Assembly (NCBI GenBank): GCA_021108415.1
Contig: JAIOQX010000003.1
Span: 372,001 to 436,000, forward strand
From: Acholeplasmataceae bacterium
GTDB taxonomy: Bacteria > Bacillota_I > Bacilli_A > Acholeplasmatales > Acholeplasmataceae
Reading direction: 5' to 3'
Length of the DNA stretch: 64,000 bases
A program made the position numbers and the translations under genes. The notes beneath the pieces were generated by a model. The model saw nothing but the letters and a program-made list of their open reading frames with translations, was not told where the DNA came from and did no database searches. This document shows, piece after piece, positions 17,836 to 25,804 of this stretch; position 1 is the stretch's first letter, and the number at the start of each line of letters is the position of its first letter.

Positions 17836-17865
17836 TTGTCTAATTATCATAAAATATGCTATAAT
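17836..17865 (+). promoter_or_regulatory. Promoter of the tyrosine-kinase operon
   Basis: TTGTCT (17836-17841), 18-bp spacer, TATAAT (17860-17865) with TG upstream (TGCTATAAT). TAGGAGGG at 17891-17898 serves ATG 17909. Confidence 0.65.
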
Positions 17866-17908
17866 TTATATAGTTATCATTTCAATTCCGTAGGAGGGAC
17901 ACATATTA

Positions 17909-18619
17909 ATGAACGAACAGAATAACGAAACACAAAATGAAATAAATTTAATGGATCTATATCACATTTTAAGAAAGAATCTAGTCTTAATTATGGCGTT
18001 TACGATGTTGTTTGCAATTCTAGCTGCAGGATATGCATTTTTTCTTGCAAATGAAACTTATGCATCTAATGCTGATGTGATGGTTCAAGTAGAAGTTGAC
18101 TCTACGGTTGAAGGATCGTTTGACTATTCTACAGCACAAAAACTATTGACAACGATTGCAGAATATATGTCAAAAGATATTGTTTTAGATGAAGTAATTG
18201 CTGATCTTAATTTAGATCGAACTACGAATAATCTTAGATCAGGATTAAGTGTTATTTCTTCATCAACAAGCTACTTTATCAATATAAAATTTGTCGATGA
18301 AGATCCTTTACTAGCAGAACTCATTGTTGATTCAGTTATTGAAAATGCAATTGATATAGCAAATGGAAATCCTGCATTTACATCTTTGAAAGATAAAATT
18401 ACAAGAACATCAGATGCATCACCATATGTTTATGAAGCACCCAACAAACTACTATATTTAGTTGTTGGTGTCATTTTGGGTGGCATGGTTGGTGTTGGAT
18501 TTGTTTTCATTAAAGAATTCATGAATAATTCATTTAAAACAAAAGAACAACTTGAACAAACTTTTGATATTCAAGTTTTAGGAGTCATTCCTACATTTGA
18601 AGTAAAGGAGGATTTCTAA
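17909..18619 (+). CDS. Wzz/CpsC-type chain-length and kinase adaptor protein
   Basis: A 236-aa membrane protein with the polysaccharide co-polymerase layout: an N-terminal cytosolic LMDLYHILRKN motif, membrane segment 1 (about 26-48), an extracytoplasmic coil/beta region, membrane segment 2 (about 177-202) and a short cytosolic tail. In Gram-positive capsule systems this protein (CpsC/CapA) activates the partner tyrosine kinase CpsD/CapB through its C-terminal tail, and here the kinase starts 1 nt after its stop. It is short for Wzz but normal for CpsC. Controls polymer length and export in the known systems. Confidence 0.88.
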   Translation: MNEQNNETQNEINLMDLYHILRKNLVLIMAFTMLFAILAAGYAFFLANETYASNADVMVQVEVDSTVEGSFDYSTAQKLLTTIAEYMSKDIVLDEVIADLNLDRTTNNLRSGLSVISSSTSYFINIKFVDEDPLLAELIVDSVIENAIDIANGNPAFTSLKDKITRTSDASPYVYEAPNKLLYLVVGVILGGMVGVGFVFIKEFMNNSFKTKEQLEQTFDIQVLGVIPTFEVKEDF

Positions 18620-18620
18620 A

Positions 18621-19373
18621 ATGGCAAAAAAGAATAATTTTTCTATCGATCGTTTAATTAATGGTGAACGTGTTGAAAAGTATGATTATATTATTACGCA
18701 ACAAGATCCACTATCTTTTGTAACAGAATCATTTCAAAAGGTGATTATCAATCTTGATTATGCAAATGTAGACAAAAACTTAAAAGTGATCCAATTTACT
18801 TCAACATTGCCATCAGAAGGCAAATCAACGTTTGTATCAAATCTTTCGTATCTTTTAGGCCAAAGAGGCAAGAAAGTTATTGTTATTGATCTAGACCTTA
18901 GAAAACCTAAAATGAATCGTGTATTTAATGCACCTAATAAAAATGGTTTAACTGATTATCTTTCTGGAAAAATAACCCTTGATAAAGCGATTAATCATTC
19001 AGATGATTTAGGCATTGATTTTATAACAGCAGGTGAAAAAACATCAGCTATCATTAATGTTTTAGAAGCACAGAAACTTAAAGATTTAATTTCTAATTTA
19101 AGAGAAACATATGATTATGTTCTACTTGATACACCTCCAGTGATTGCGGTATCTGATGCACTTTATATATCTAAGATAGCAGATGGTATAATTTTCATTG
19201 TGGCACAAGGTAAAGCTAAAAAAACGGTTGTTAAAGACGCTATCAGTAGTTTAAAAAATCATGGAGTCAATGTTATTGGTATGGTTTTAACTCAGGTTGA
19301 TTTAAAATCAAGCGCTTATGGTTATGGACAAAGCTACTCATATTATTCAAGTGATGAAGATAGAGATTTATAA
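18621..19373 (+). CDS. Bacterial tyrosine autokinase (CpsD/CapB/YwqD-like)
   Basis: A 250-aa BY-kinase. It has the P-loop PSEGKST (Lys about 71), the Walker A' stretch VIVIDLDLRKPKMN, the Walker B-like VLLDTPP and a C-terminal tyrosine cluster AYGYGQSYSYY with five Tyr, the autophosphorylation site of this family. It lacks its own membrane segments and so depends on the adaptor encoded just upstream. Its stop overlaps the phosphatase start by 1 nt (TAATG). In capsule systems cycles of phosphorylation and dephosphorylation set polymer output. Confidence 0.93.
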   Translation: MAKKNNFSIDRLINGERVEKYDYIITQQDPLSFVTESFQKVIINLDYANVDKNLKVIQFTSTLPSEGKSTFVSNLSYLLGQRGKKVIVIDLDLRKPKMNRVFNAPNKNGLTDYLSGKITLDKAINHSDDLGIDFITAGEKTSAIINVLEAQKLKDLISNLRETYDYVLLDTPPVIAVSDALYISKIADGIIFIVAQGKAKKTVVKDAISSLKNHGVNVIGMVLTQVDLKSSAYGYGQSYSYYSSDEDRDL

Positions 19374-20047
19374 TGATTGATATTCACACACACATTTTAC
19401 CTGGTGTTGATGATGGATCAAAAGATTTAGAAACTTCAATTAAACTTATAGAACTTGAAATTGCTCAAGGTGTAACAAATATTGTTTTAACACCACATAT
19501 CCAATCAAGAGTTACTAGGGCAAATAAAGCAGAACAATTAGTTAAGTATGAGATGTTGAAACATGAAATTCAGAAAGCAAATTTAAATGTTAATTTATAT
19601 TTAGCTGGTGAGATTCATTATCGTTCACATATTGATACAAACTATGATGATTATTCATTTGGTAAACATAAGTATATATTGATGGAATTTCCTACACGTA
19701 TTCAAACACCTATTGAAGAAATATGTTTTGATTTGATGCGTATGGACTATCAAGTTATTGTTGCACATGTTGAAAGATATCAATATTTGTCATTAGAGGA
19801 TATAAAGTCAATTAAGAAAACTGGAGCACTAATACAAACAAATGCTTCATCAATTTTAAATCTAGACAAAAGTGTTGATAAAAAGACTATTAAGATGTTA
19901 ATTAAACATGATTTAATTGATATCATCGCAACTGACACACATAATATAGAAAAAAGACCTCCTAATTTATTAGAGGCTAAAAAAGCTTTAAAGAAATATT
20001 ATCAACAGGATAAACTAGATAAATTATTTAATGCAATTGAACTATGA
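19373..20047 (+). CDS. PHP-type tyrosine-protein phosphatase (CpsB/YwqE-like)
   Basis: A 224-aa manganese-dependent phosphatase of the PHP fold. The opening DIHTHILPGVDDGSKD (3-18) is diagnostic for CpsB/YwqE/CapC, with further ligands in LTPHI, EIHYR, VAHVERY and TDTHN. It dephosphorylates the tyrosine cluster of the kinase next door. The gene completes an adaptor-kinase-phosphatase operon ended by a hairpin terminator. No glycosyltransferase, flippase or polymerase gene follows, which is unusual for a capsule locus. Confidence 0.93.
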   Translation: MIDIHTHILPGVDDGSKDLETSIKLIELEIAQGVTNIVLTPHIQSRVTRANKAEQLVKYEMLKHEIQKANLNVNLYLAGEIHYRSHIDTNYDDYSFGKHKYILMEFPTRIQTPIEEICFDLMRMDYQVIVAHVERYQYLSLEDIKSIKKTGALIQTNASSILNLDKSVDKKTIKMLIKHDLIDIIATDTHNIEKRPPNLLEAKKALKKYYQQDKLDKLFNAIEL

Positions 20048-20078
20048 CAATCACAAGCAAGTGATTGTCATTTGTTTT
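20045..20078 (+). terminator. Terminator of the tyrosine-kinase operon
   Basis: Perfect 10-bp stem (20045-20054 / 20061-20070, loop AAGCAA) beginning at the phosphatase stop codon, then TTTGTTTTT. Confidence 0.85.
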
Positions 20079-20094
20079 TATATATCTTTCTTTA

Positions 20095-20103
20095 TGATAT
20101 AAT
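20095..20103 (+). promoter_or_regulatory. Promoter of the branched-chain aminotransferase gene
   Basis: Extended -10 TGATATAAT at 20095-20103. The leader of roughly 95 nt contains only a weak hairpin (AATGAAA 20140-20146 with TTTCATT 20060+100, that is 20160-20166) and a GGGAGGA site before ATG 20203; no T-box is seen. Confidence 0.5.
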
Positions 20104-20202
20104 AATAAGTAGATAGATAAACATATATCGATAGTTTTAAATGAAAATATTTAAAAGAATTTCATTAGTAAATAGAATAAAAAACAATTTTGGGAGGACA
20201 GG

Positions 20203-21219
20203 ATGGAAAATAAAGCAAAAGGATTTACCTATGTAAAAGTACCTTTTAACTACATCTCATATTATGAGGATGGCAAGTGGAGCGAAGGTGTTTTAAGAGA
20301 AGAAGATACAATTACTATTGCATCTACATCTACTGCCCTACACTATGGGCAACAAGCATTTGAAGGCTTGAAGGCATATCGAAGAAAAGATGGCGATATT
20401 AATCTATTTAGAGTTTTAGATAATGCTAAGAGATTTCAAATGTCATGTGAGCGTATGATGATGCCAAAGATTCCATATGATGTTTTTATCGATGCAGTTA
20501 AAATGACTGTATTAGCTAATCAAGATTTTGTTCCACCTTATGGTTCAGATGCTACTCTATATATTAGACCATTTATGATTGGTGTTGGAGCTAACTTAGG
20601 ACTTCGTCCTGCAAGAAAATATATCTTTAGTGTGATAGTCTCACCTGTATCAAGCTATTTTGATGGACCGCTTAAGCCTGTTGATATGATTACTTCAACA
20701 GTTGATCGAGCTGCACCTCATGGCACAGGTCATGTTAAAGTGGGTGGTAATTATGCAGCAAGTCTTTATGCACAAGTAGAAGCAAGAAATAAAGGATATG
20801 CAGATGTTATTTTCCTAGATCCTGCAACACATACTAAAATTGAAGAAGTAGGCGCAGCCAACTTCTTTGGAATCACACATGAGAAAGCCTATATTACCCC
20901 TAAATCACCTTCTATTCTAGATAGTATTACCAATAGAACATTAAGACATATTGCAGTTCATATGCTAGGTCTTGATGTCCAAGAGTGCGATATCAATATT
21001 GATCAACTGGATCATCTTGATGAAGCAGGTGCGTGTGGCACTGCAGCACTTGTAACACCTATTGGAACAATCACTCATTTAGATCATGTACACAAATTTA
21101 AATGCCATAAAGAGATGGGTCCAATCACTAAAGAGTTATATACGATTATTAAAAATATACAATTAGGTGACATACCAGATCCAAGTAACTGGATTACCAT
21201 TCTTAAAGCAAGTAATTAA
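20203..21219 (+). CDS. ilvE: Branched-chain amino acid aminotransferase
   Basis: PLP-dependent class IV (fold IV) transaminase interconverting Leu/Ile/Val and their 2-oxo acids. The 338-aa protein has ALHYGQQAFEGLKAYR at about 46-61 typical of the BCAT-II type, the Schiff-base Lys179 in HVKVGGNY, and GTAALVTPIG for phosphate binding. It is alone between two terminators, with no other ilv or leu genes in view, so it may serve degradation or supply of branched-chain precursors rather than full biosynthesis. That reading is inference. Confidence 0.93.
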   Translation: MENKAKGFTYVKVPFNYISYYEDGKWSEGVLREEDTITIASTSTALHYGQQAFEGLKAYRRKDGDINLFRVLDNAKRFQMSCERMMMPKIPYDVFIDAVKMTVLANQDFVPPYGSDATLYIRPFMIGVGANLGLRPARKYIFSVIVSPVSSYFDGPLKPVDMITSTVDRAAPHGTGHVKVGGNYAASLYAQVEARNKGYADVIFLDPATHTKIEEVGAANFFGITHEKAYITPKSPSILDSITNRTLRHIAVHMLGLDVQECDINIDQLDHLDEAGACGTAALVTPIGTITHLDHVHKFKCHKEMGPITKELYTIIKNIQLGDIPDPSNWITILKASN

Positions 21220-21230
21220 ATATATAAGTA

Positions 21231-21268
21231 AAAGAGGAATTCATTAATTAAATGAGTTCCTCTTTATA
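21231..21268. terminator. Bidirectional terminator between convergent genes
   Basis: A 15-bp stem (21231-21245 / 21251-21265) with one G-T pair and loop AATTA sits between the stops of ilvE (+) and the O-antigen-ligase-like gene (-). It starts with AAA and ends with TTT, so works for both. Confidence 0.8.
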
Positions 21269-21270
21269 CT

Positions 21271-22659
21271 TTATGATTTTTTTATCTTATATCTGTGATG
21301 AATCATATCAAATTCTGTTTGTTTATCGCTATTTTCCCATAAAACAAAGATGATCACAATCAAGAGTGAAAATGATACAGCATATTGTACATTATCAATT
21401 AATCCATGAATTTGAGCAGCAGCATATCCGATCATAAATAATGATTTTTCTAAGGTAATCTGTTTAAAGAAAAATGTTCCTACTTGGAAGAAATGAACAC
21501 CAAGCGCTGCAAGTCCAAAGAGTCCCATGGTTGCAAGTGCTTGAATAATGGTTGAATGATACATAAATAGGTTTGTGCCTGGGTTTAGTTGTTGAAGTGA
21601 TAACCAACCTCCACCAAAGAGTGGATGTGCTTTAAAGACGGTTAGACCTTGTTTGTAAATTTCAATTCTATTTGATGAGAAATCATTTAAATCTTCTCCA
21701 AATGAAGCTAAGAAGGTTTCCCACCATCTCATCAATGCTTCTTCAAAGATATAAAAAATGATACTAATGACAATTAAGAAGACTAACATTTGAACCAACT
21801 GTCGGACGTGCCCTTTAATTAGATTAAAGATCATGACCCCTATAAAGCTTATGGCAAAGGCGATAATGCCCCCTCTTGATTCTAACAAGAAGATAAAGAT
21901 CACAGGAATGATCATAACCACCCATAAATATATATGATATGGTTTTTTATAAATGAAATATAGATAAGCAGGAAAAGTTAGTGCAAGATATGAACAAATG
22001 TCATTGACGTTTGCCCATCCAAGATTTCTTCCCCATCCAGTAAAGAGTCTATCTACAAATTCGAGTTCTGGATGTGCAATATAACCTCTATATAAAAATA
22101 GACCTAATTGTGCTGTTAACAAGATATTGATGAAAATTAATATCTTAAAGATATAATCAACGCTTCCTTTTGCAGTTGTTAGTAAGAAAATATAAAAGCC
22201 TAAATATAAAAAGCCCATCATAGATACTGGTATTGCATTGATATCAAATGGTATAAAAAATAATGCTAGTATATAAGATATCGCAATCAATAAGAATCCT
22301 AATGTAAAATGACCTTTTTTAAGTTTTGGCTTATATCTTAGGACATGAATGATTGGTCCAATGATAACCAAGGCAACTACAACATACATCCATAAAGCTG
22401 ATGTAGTTGTTGAAAAGTCCATGCCTGTTTCATTAACTACAAATAATATGGATACCAGTATGGGTGTAATATAGAGTGTGTTTTCAAAAAATATCAATAT
22501 TAAAAACATCAAGGATACTAAAACGAATATGCCAATGATGTTATAGATATTAAATATATGAGGTGGTGTTTCTTGATAAAATGACCAAGAAATTAAAGTG
22601 ATTAAAAAGATTAAAGCAATATAGACACCACTATTTAAAAAACGTTCAATTAATTTCAT
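21271..22659 (-). CDS. O-antigen ligase-like (Wzy/WaaL family) membrane protein
   Basis: A 462-aa polytopic membrane protein with roughly 10-12 hydrophobic segments. A large hydrophilic loop (about 300-350) contains the family-like stretch SSNRIEIYKQGLTVFKAHPLFGGGW, which matches the R-x3-W/Y..F...P.xGxG pattern of O-antigen ligase/polymerase-type (Wzy_C) proteins. Start ATG 22659 is chosen over an in-frame ATG at 22671 because the GGAGG (22669-22665) lies between them. These proteins polymerise or transfer glycan chains at the outer face of the membrane. Its substrate could be the polymer controlled by the nearby tyrosine-kinase operon; this is inference. Confidence 0.75.
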   Translation of the reverse strand: MKLIERFLNSGVYIALIFLITLISWSFYQETPPHIFNIYNIIGIFVLVSLMFLILIFFENTLYITPILVSILFVVNETGMDFSTTTSALWMYVVVALVIIGPIIHVLRYKPKLKKGHFTLGFLLIAISYILALFFIPFDINAIPVSMMGFLYLGFYIFLLTTAKGSVDYIFKILIFINILLTAQLGLFLYRGYIAHPELEFVDRLFTGWGRNLGWANVNDICSYLALTFPAYLYFIYKKPYHIYLWVVMIIPVIFIFLLESRGGIIAFAISFIGVMIFNLIKGHVRQLVQMLVFLIVISIIFYIFEEALMRWWETFLASFGEDLNDFSSNRIEIYKQGLTVFKAHPLFGGGWLSLQQLNPGTNLFMYHSTIIQALATMGLFGLAALGVHFFQVGTFFFKQITLEKSLFMIGYAAAQIHGLIDNVQYAVSFSLLIVIIFVLWENSDKQTEFDMIHHRYKIKKS

Positions 22660-22685
22660 GTAAACCTCCAAAGATGTACATATCT

Positions 22686-22691
22686 ATTATA
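22686..22691 (-). promoter_or_regulatory. Possible -10 of the O-antigen-ligase-like gene
   Basis: TATAAT on the reverse strand (22691-22686), 27 nt upstream of ATG 22659. No convincing -35 was found. Confidence 0.35.
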
Positions 22692-22708
22692 ATATGTTTA
22701 GCTCTTTT

Positions 22709-22740
22709 TTTAAAGGAAAAAGATGCATTAAGATGCATCT
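22709..22740 (-). terminator. Terminator of the PEPCK/HPr-kinase-like gene
   Basis: Perfect 8-bp stem (22740-22733 / 22728-22721 on the reverse strand, 4-nt loop) overlapping the stop codon, followed on the reverse strand by TTTTTCCTTT. Confidence 0.65.
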
Positions 22741-24440
22741 TTAGTAATAAGTTCTAATAATTTTTTAGCAGCTTCTAGTGGTCCATTCATTGCTTTACCT
22801 TTAATCGCAAGCCTTGTATAAATCTCACCTACTGTAATTTTGTCTTTATAAAGGATTTTAAACATGTTATTGATTAATAGATCACAATCAGCTTCTTGTT
22901 GAACTGGTCCAAAAGGATTTGCAAAATAACTCTTAACCAATCCGATTTCTGCAGTTGTACCTTTTGCAAATCTTTTGCCTTCTTTAAAGGTCATAAGGGC
23001 ATCATTGATATCATCAAAGAACGTAATCCCATCATTGGTGTCAATATAGTTATTGGCATAAAAGAGGAAATCTACTAAATGATCTTTAGTGATAAACTCA
23101 TAAGAACTAACAGGAAGGATGACTCTTGCGTTTAGTTGATCTGGATTTAAAAAGATTGCACGATCCATTTCTTGATAAGCATACCCTGTATCAAGATCAT
23201 CAAGTCTAACAAATGCACCAGTTTCTGTGCCTTGGGCATATATCTTTTTATTTTTGATAAAAAATATACCCATGTCATCAAAGATGACACGCATATCTTT
23301 GATGTAATCTTTACCTATAACTCTTAGCGCTTCAAGTGTTTCTGATTTACCAGCACCACTATCACCGATGACTGTAACATTTTTTTCTTTTCCATTTTTT
23401 AATAAGATGTTAACCATTGCTCCATGGATAGGTAGTTTTTTATGATCAATAGAATAAATGTTATGAAGTGTTAATAACATTTTTTTCATATACCCAAAAT
23501 AATCATTTTTATCTGCTCTAGAGACAACCCCCATATAAATACCTTGATCTAGATCTTTATAGTAGGTACAATCAAATTCATTTTCTCTAACCCCATAAAT
23601 ATAAAGAAGATCTGGTTTTTTATGTTCATAGTCTTTAAAAGAAGCAGGTTCAAATAAATTAGATAATGCTATGCCGTGATGTAGAAAATCTCTATGAATA
23701 TAAACAAATGCGATTAATTTTCCAACCTTAATAGGATAAGTCACATAATGCAATTTATTAATTGATATATGTTCAAGAGGATTTTGTTTGATTTCTCTAA
23801 ATAATCCTTCACGTTTATTTGATTTAGAGTGAATGATAAATGGAGGTCTTGTTAAGATTTCTTGAATGTAATTTACGTTTTGAAGATTATGATATATACT
23901 CTCATCGCTAAACTTATGAGGCATTAATGCTATATTAGCATTGATGCCTGCAGGCAATTGTCTTAAGGTATAAAATTGCTTGCCTCTGATGTTTTGTGTG
24001 ATTGTACGATAAAGGTTTAAGATGCGTTGATTAAATTGATCTGACTCATTAATTAATGTATTTGCGTGTGACTGATTAGGATATCTCTTGCTCGCAATAA
24101 CCATACCAAAGCGTTCTAGTTTTCTCCAGTAGTCATAAAAGTTTTCAGTGAAATCATAAAAAGCGTCTCTTTTATGTAAAAGTGGTGTCAGTGCAGTGTT
24201 TTTCTTATCAATATCTAGATAATCATAAATTAACAATAATTTATAAGCGTCATGAATCATATGGATAGAGATACCTTTAAATTCAAGGATCGTTCTATCT
24301 TTTTTAAGTCTAAGTTGTCTAATAAATTGTGCTAAAACCATTTCAAAACTTTTTGATGAAACGATTTGTATTTCGTTATCACAAAGTGATGCATTAAAAT
24401 TGATCAGTGCGTATCTATCAGTTAAGTGAAATCTTTTCAT
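22728..24440 (-). CDS. PEPCK/HPr-kinase superfamily P-loop protein of unknown role
   Basis: A 570-aa soluble protein. A unique N-terminal half (about 1-340) is followed by a nucleotide-binding core with the P-loop GDSGAGKSE (about 358-366), almost the HPr kinase motif, then FDDMG (Walker-B-like, about 383-387) and FLNPDQLNARVILP, which recalls PEP carboxykinases. HPr kinase and PEPCK share this fold, and this protein could belong to either branch or to a third one. It is too long for HPr kinase (about 310) and lacks the usual PckA sequence. ATG 24440 is chosen over an upstream TTG (24449) because AAAAAGGA then has 10-nt spacing. Function not recognised; a kinase or phosphotransfer role is inferred. 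Confidence 0.65.
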   Translation of the reverse strand: MKRFHLTDRYALINFNASLCDNEIQIVSSKSFEMVLAQFIRQLRLKKDRTILEFKGISIHMIHDAYKLLLIYDYLDIDKKNTALTPLLHKRDAFYDFTENFYDYWRKLERFGMVIASKRYPNQSHANTLINESDQFNQRILNLYRTITQNIRGKQFYTLRQLPAGINANIALMPHKFSDESIYHNLQNVNYIQEILTRPPFIIHSKSNKREGLFREIKQNPLEHISINKLHYVTYPIKVGKLIAFVYIHRDFLHHGIALSNLFEPASFKDYEHKKPDLLYIYGVRENEFDCTYYKDLDQGIYMGVVSRADKNDYFGYMKKMLLTLHNIYSIDHKKLPIHGAMVNILLKNGKEKNVTVIGDSGAGKSETLEALRVIGKDYIKDMRVIFDDMGIFFIKNKKIYAQGTETGAFVRLDDLDTGYAYQEMDRAIFLNPDQLNARVILPVSSYEFITKDHLVDFLFYANNYIDTNDGITFFDDINDALMTFKEGKRFAKGTTAEIGLVKSYFANPFGPVQQEADCDLLINNMFKILYKDKITVGEIYTRLAIKGKAMNGPLEAAKKLLELITKDAS

Positions 24441-24507
24441 ATATATCAATTCCTTTTTATGTCGTATATCCTATTTTACCATATAACAAAGCGTTTATTC
24501 CATAGTT

Positions 24508-24536
24508 AAAAAAAGAAATCTAGGTTTCCCTAGATT
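24508..24536 (-). terminator. Terminator of the GNAT-like gene
   Basis: AATCTAGG/CCTAGATT 8-bp stem (24517-24524 / 24529-24536, loop 4 nt); on the reverse strand it is followed by TCTTTTTTT. It overlaps the stop codon. Confidence 0.8.
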
Positions 24537-25648
24537 GTCTTTCTATAACAACGTCTTCGTTTATGTTCATTAAAATCAAATGATTTCCATTGATTTTGAA
24601 TTTCTACATTTTCTTCTAATTCAGGTCCACTCTCTGCAAATCTAACGCCATGTTTATTACCAGTAATGATGCCATCTTCAAACATAAGTGCGATGATGCC
24701 GTGACCTTGATGTTTTGGATCAACAGCGATGAAATATAGATCAATTACGTCATAGTGTTTAAGACCCCAGAATAATCTTGCCCATCCAAATGGAAATAAG
24801 TGACCATTATTCTTTTTGTTAACTTTAGCTAAACTTGGCATAATGACTGTAAAGCCAACGATTTTATCTTCTTTATCAAAGACAAACCAAACATATTCTA
24901 ATTGAACAATCATAATCATTTGTTTAATATAATAATCCATGACTTTATCAGTGATTGGAAAGAATCCATATAATGATTCAAATGCGACATTATACATTTC
25001 AAATGCTTCATAAATATATTTCAATAACTCTTTTTTGTTCTTAGCTTTAAAGAGTCTATACCCATAACGTCTTTTAGATATGTCAGCGCCACGTTTGATC
25101 TTATCAGTGACTTCAGTTGGCCACATGATTTGTTTTTCTACCCAATCAACATCTTTTAAGAAACCTAGTTTTTCAAGATGTTCCATATAATATGGATGAT
25201 TATAAATGGTGATAAACATACTCAATTGATCAAATCCATCGACTAATAAGCCTTGACGGTCTAAATCGGTAAAGCCGATTGGACCGATGATGTCAGTCAT
25301 GCCTTGTGATTTGCCCCAATCTTCGATTTGTTTAATCAAAGCTTTGGTGACTTCAATGTCATCAATCATATCAATTCTTGTAAATCTGACTTCTAATTTA
25401 TCAAAAGCTTTGTTAAGCTTATGATTGATAATACCTGCGATACGACCTACGATTTTTCCATCTTTATAAGCTAGAAAACGGATTGAATCACAATATTCAT
25501 GAACAGGGTTTTTCTTTTTGTTAAAGACATTTCTCTCATCAAGAGATAATGCTGGAACGAATGGTTCGACTTTCTTGTAAAGTTTATTTGGAAATTCTGT
25601 AAAACGGATTGAATCAGCTAAACTTTTTACTTCTTTTAGTGTAATCAT
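24530..25648 (-). CDS. Large GNAT-like acetyltransferase family protein (YghO-like)
   Basis: A 372-aa protein. The stretch around 120-170 (GPIGFTDLDRQGLLVDGF, then YNHPYYMEHLEKLGF) is characteristic of a family often annotated as N-acetyltransferase or YghO. The C-terminal half contains FIAVDPKHQGHGIIALMF, an acetyl-CoA binding motif A (x-x-x-H-Q-G-H-G), and a final ELEENVEIQNQWK segment also typical of the group. The substrate is unknown; members of this family sit near lipid or surface-associated genes in some bacteria, but no such link is visible here. Divergent from tig. Confidence 0.7.
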   Translation of the reverse strand: MITLKEVKSLADSIRFTEFPNKLYKKVEPFVPALSLDERNVFNKKKNPVHEYCDSIRFLAYKDGKIVGRIAGIINHKLNKAFDKLEVRFTRIDMIDDIEVTKALIKQIEDWGKSQGMTDIIGPIGFTDLDRQGLLVDGFDQLSMFITIYNHPYYMEHLEKLGFLKDVDWVEKQIMWPTEVTDKIKRGADISKRRYGYRLFKAKNKKELLKYIYEAFEMYNVAFESLYGFFPITDKVMDYYIKQMIMIVQLEYVWFVFDKEDKIVGFTVIMPSLAKVNKKNNGHLFPFGWARLFWGLKHYDVIDLYFIAVDPKHQGHGIIALMFEDGIITGNKHGVRFAESGPELEENVEIQNQWKSFDFNEHKRRRCYRKTI

Positions 25649-25740
25649 AGTTTTAAATCCTCCATTGACTAGTATTATTGTATATCAATTTGTAAAATTG
25701 TGCAATATATATTCAAATTACTTTGATATCATCAATTATA

Positions 25741-25749
25741 TGTTATAAT
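25741..25749 (+). promoter_or_regulatory. Promoter of tig
   Basis: Extended -10 TGTTATAAT at 25741-25749; a possible TTGATA -35 at 25723-25728 gives a short 15-bp spacer. AAAGGAG precedes ATG 25805. Confidence 0.6.
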
Positions 25750-25804
25750 AATAAAGGTCGTCAAATAAGGAATTATAAAAAAATATTTAAAGGAGTTTAA
25801 CCAC

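Noticed and set aside
20104-20202. T-box or leader attenuator before ilvE
   Set aside because: No AAGGTGG T-box sequence and no terminator in the leader; only a weak A+T hairpin.
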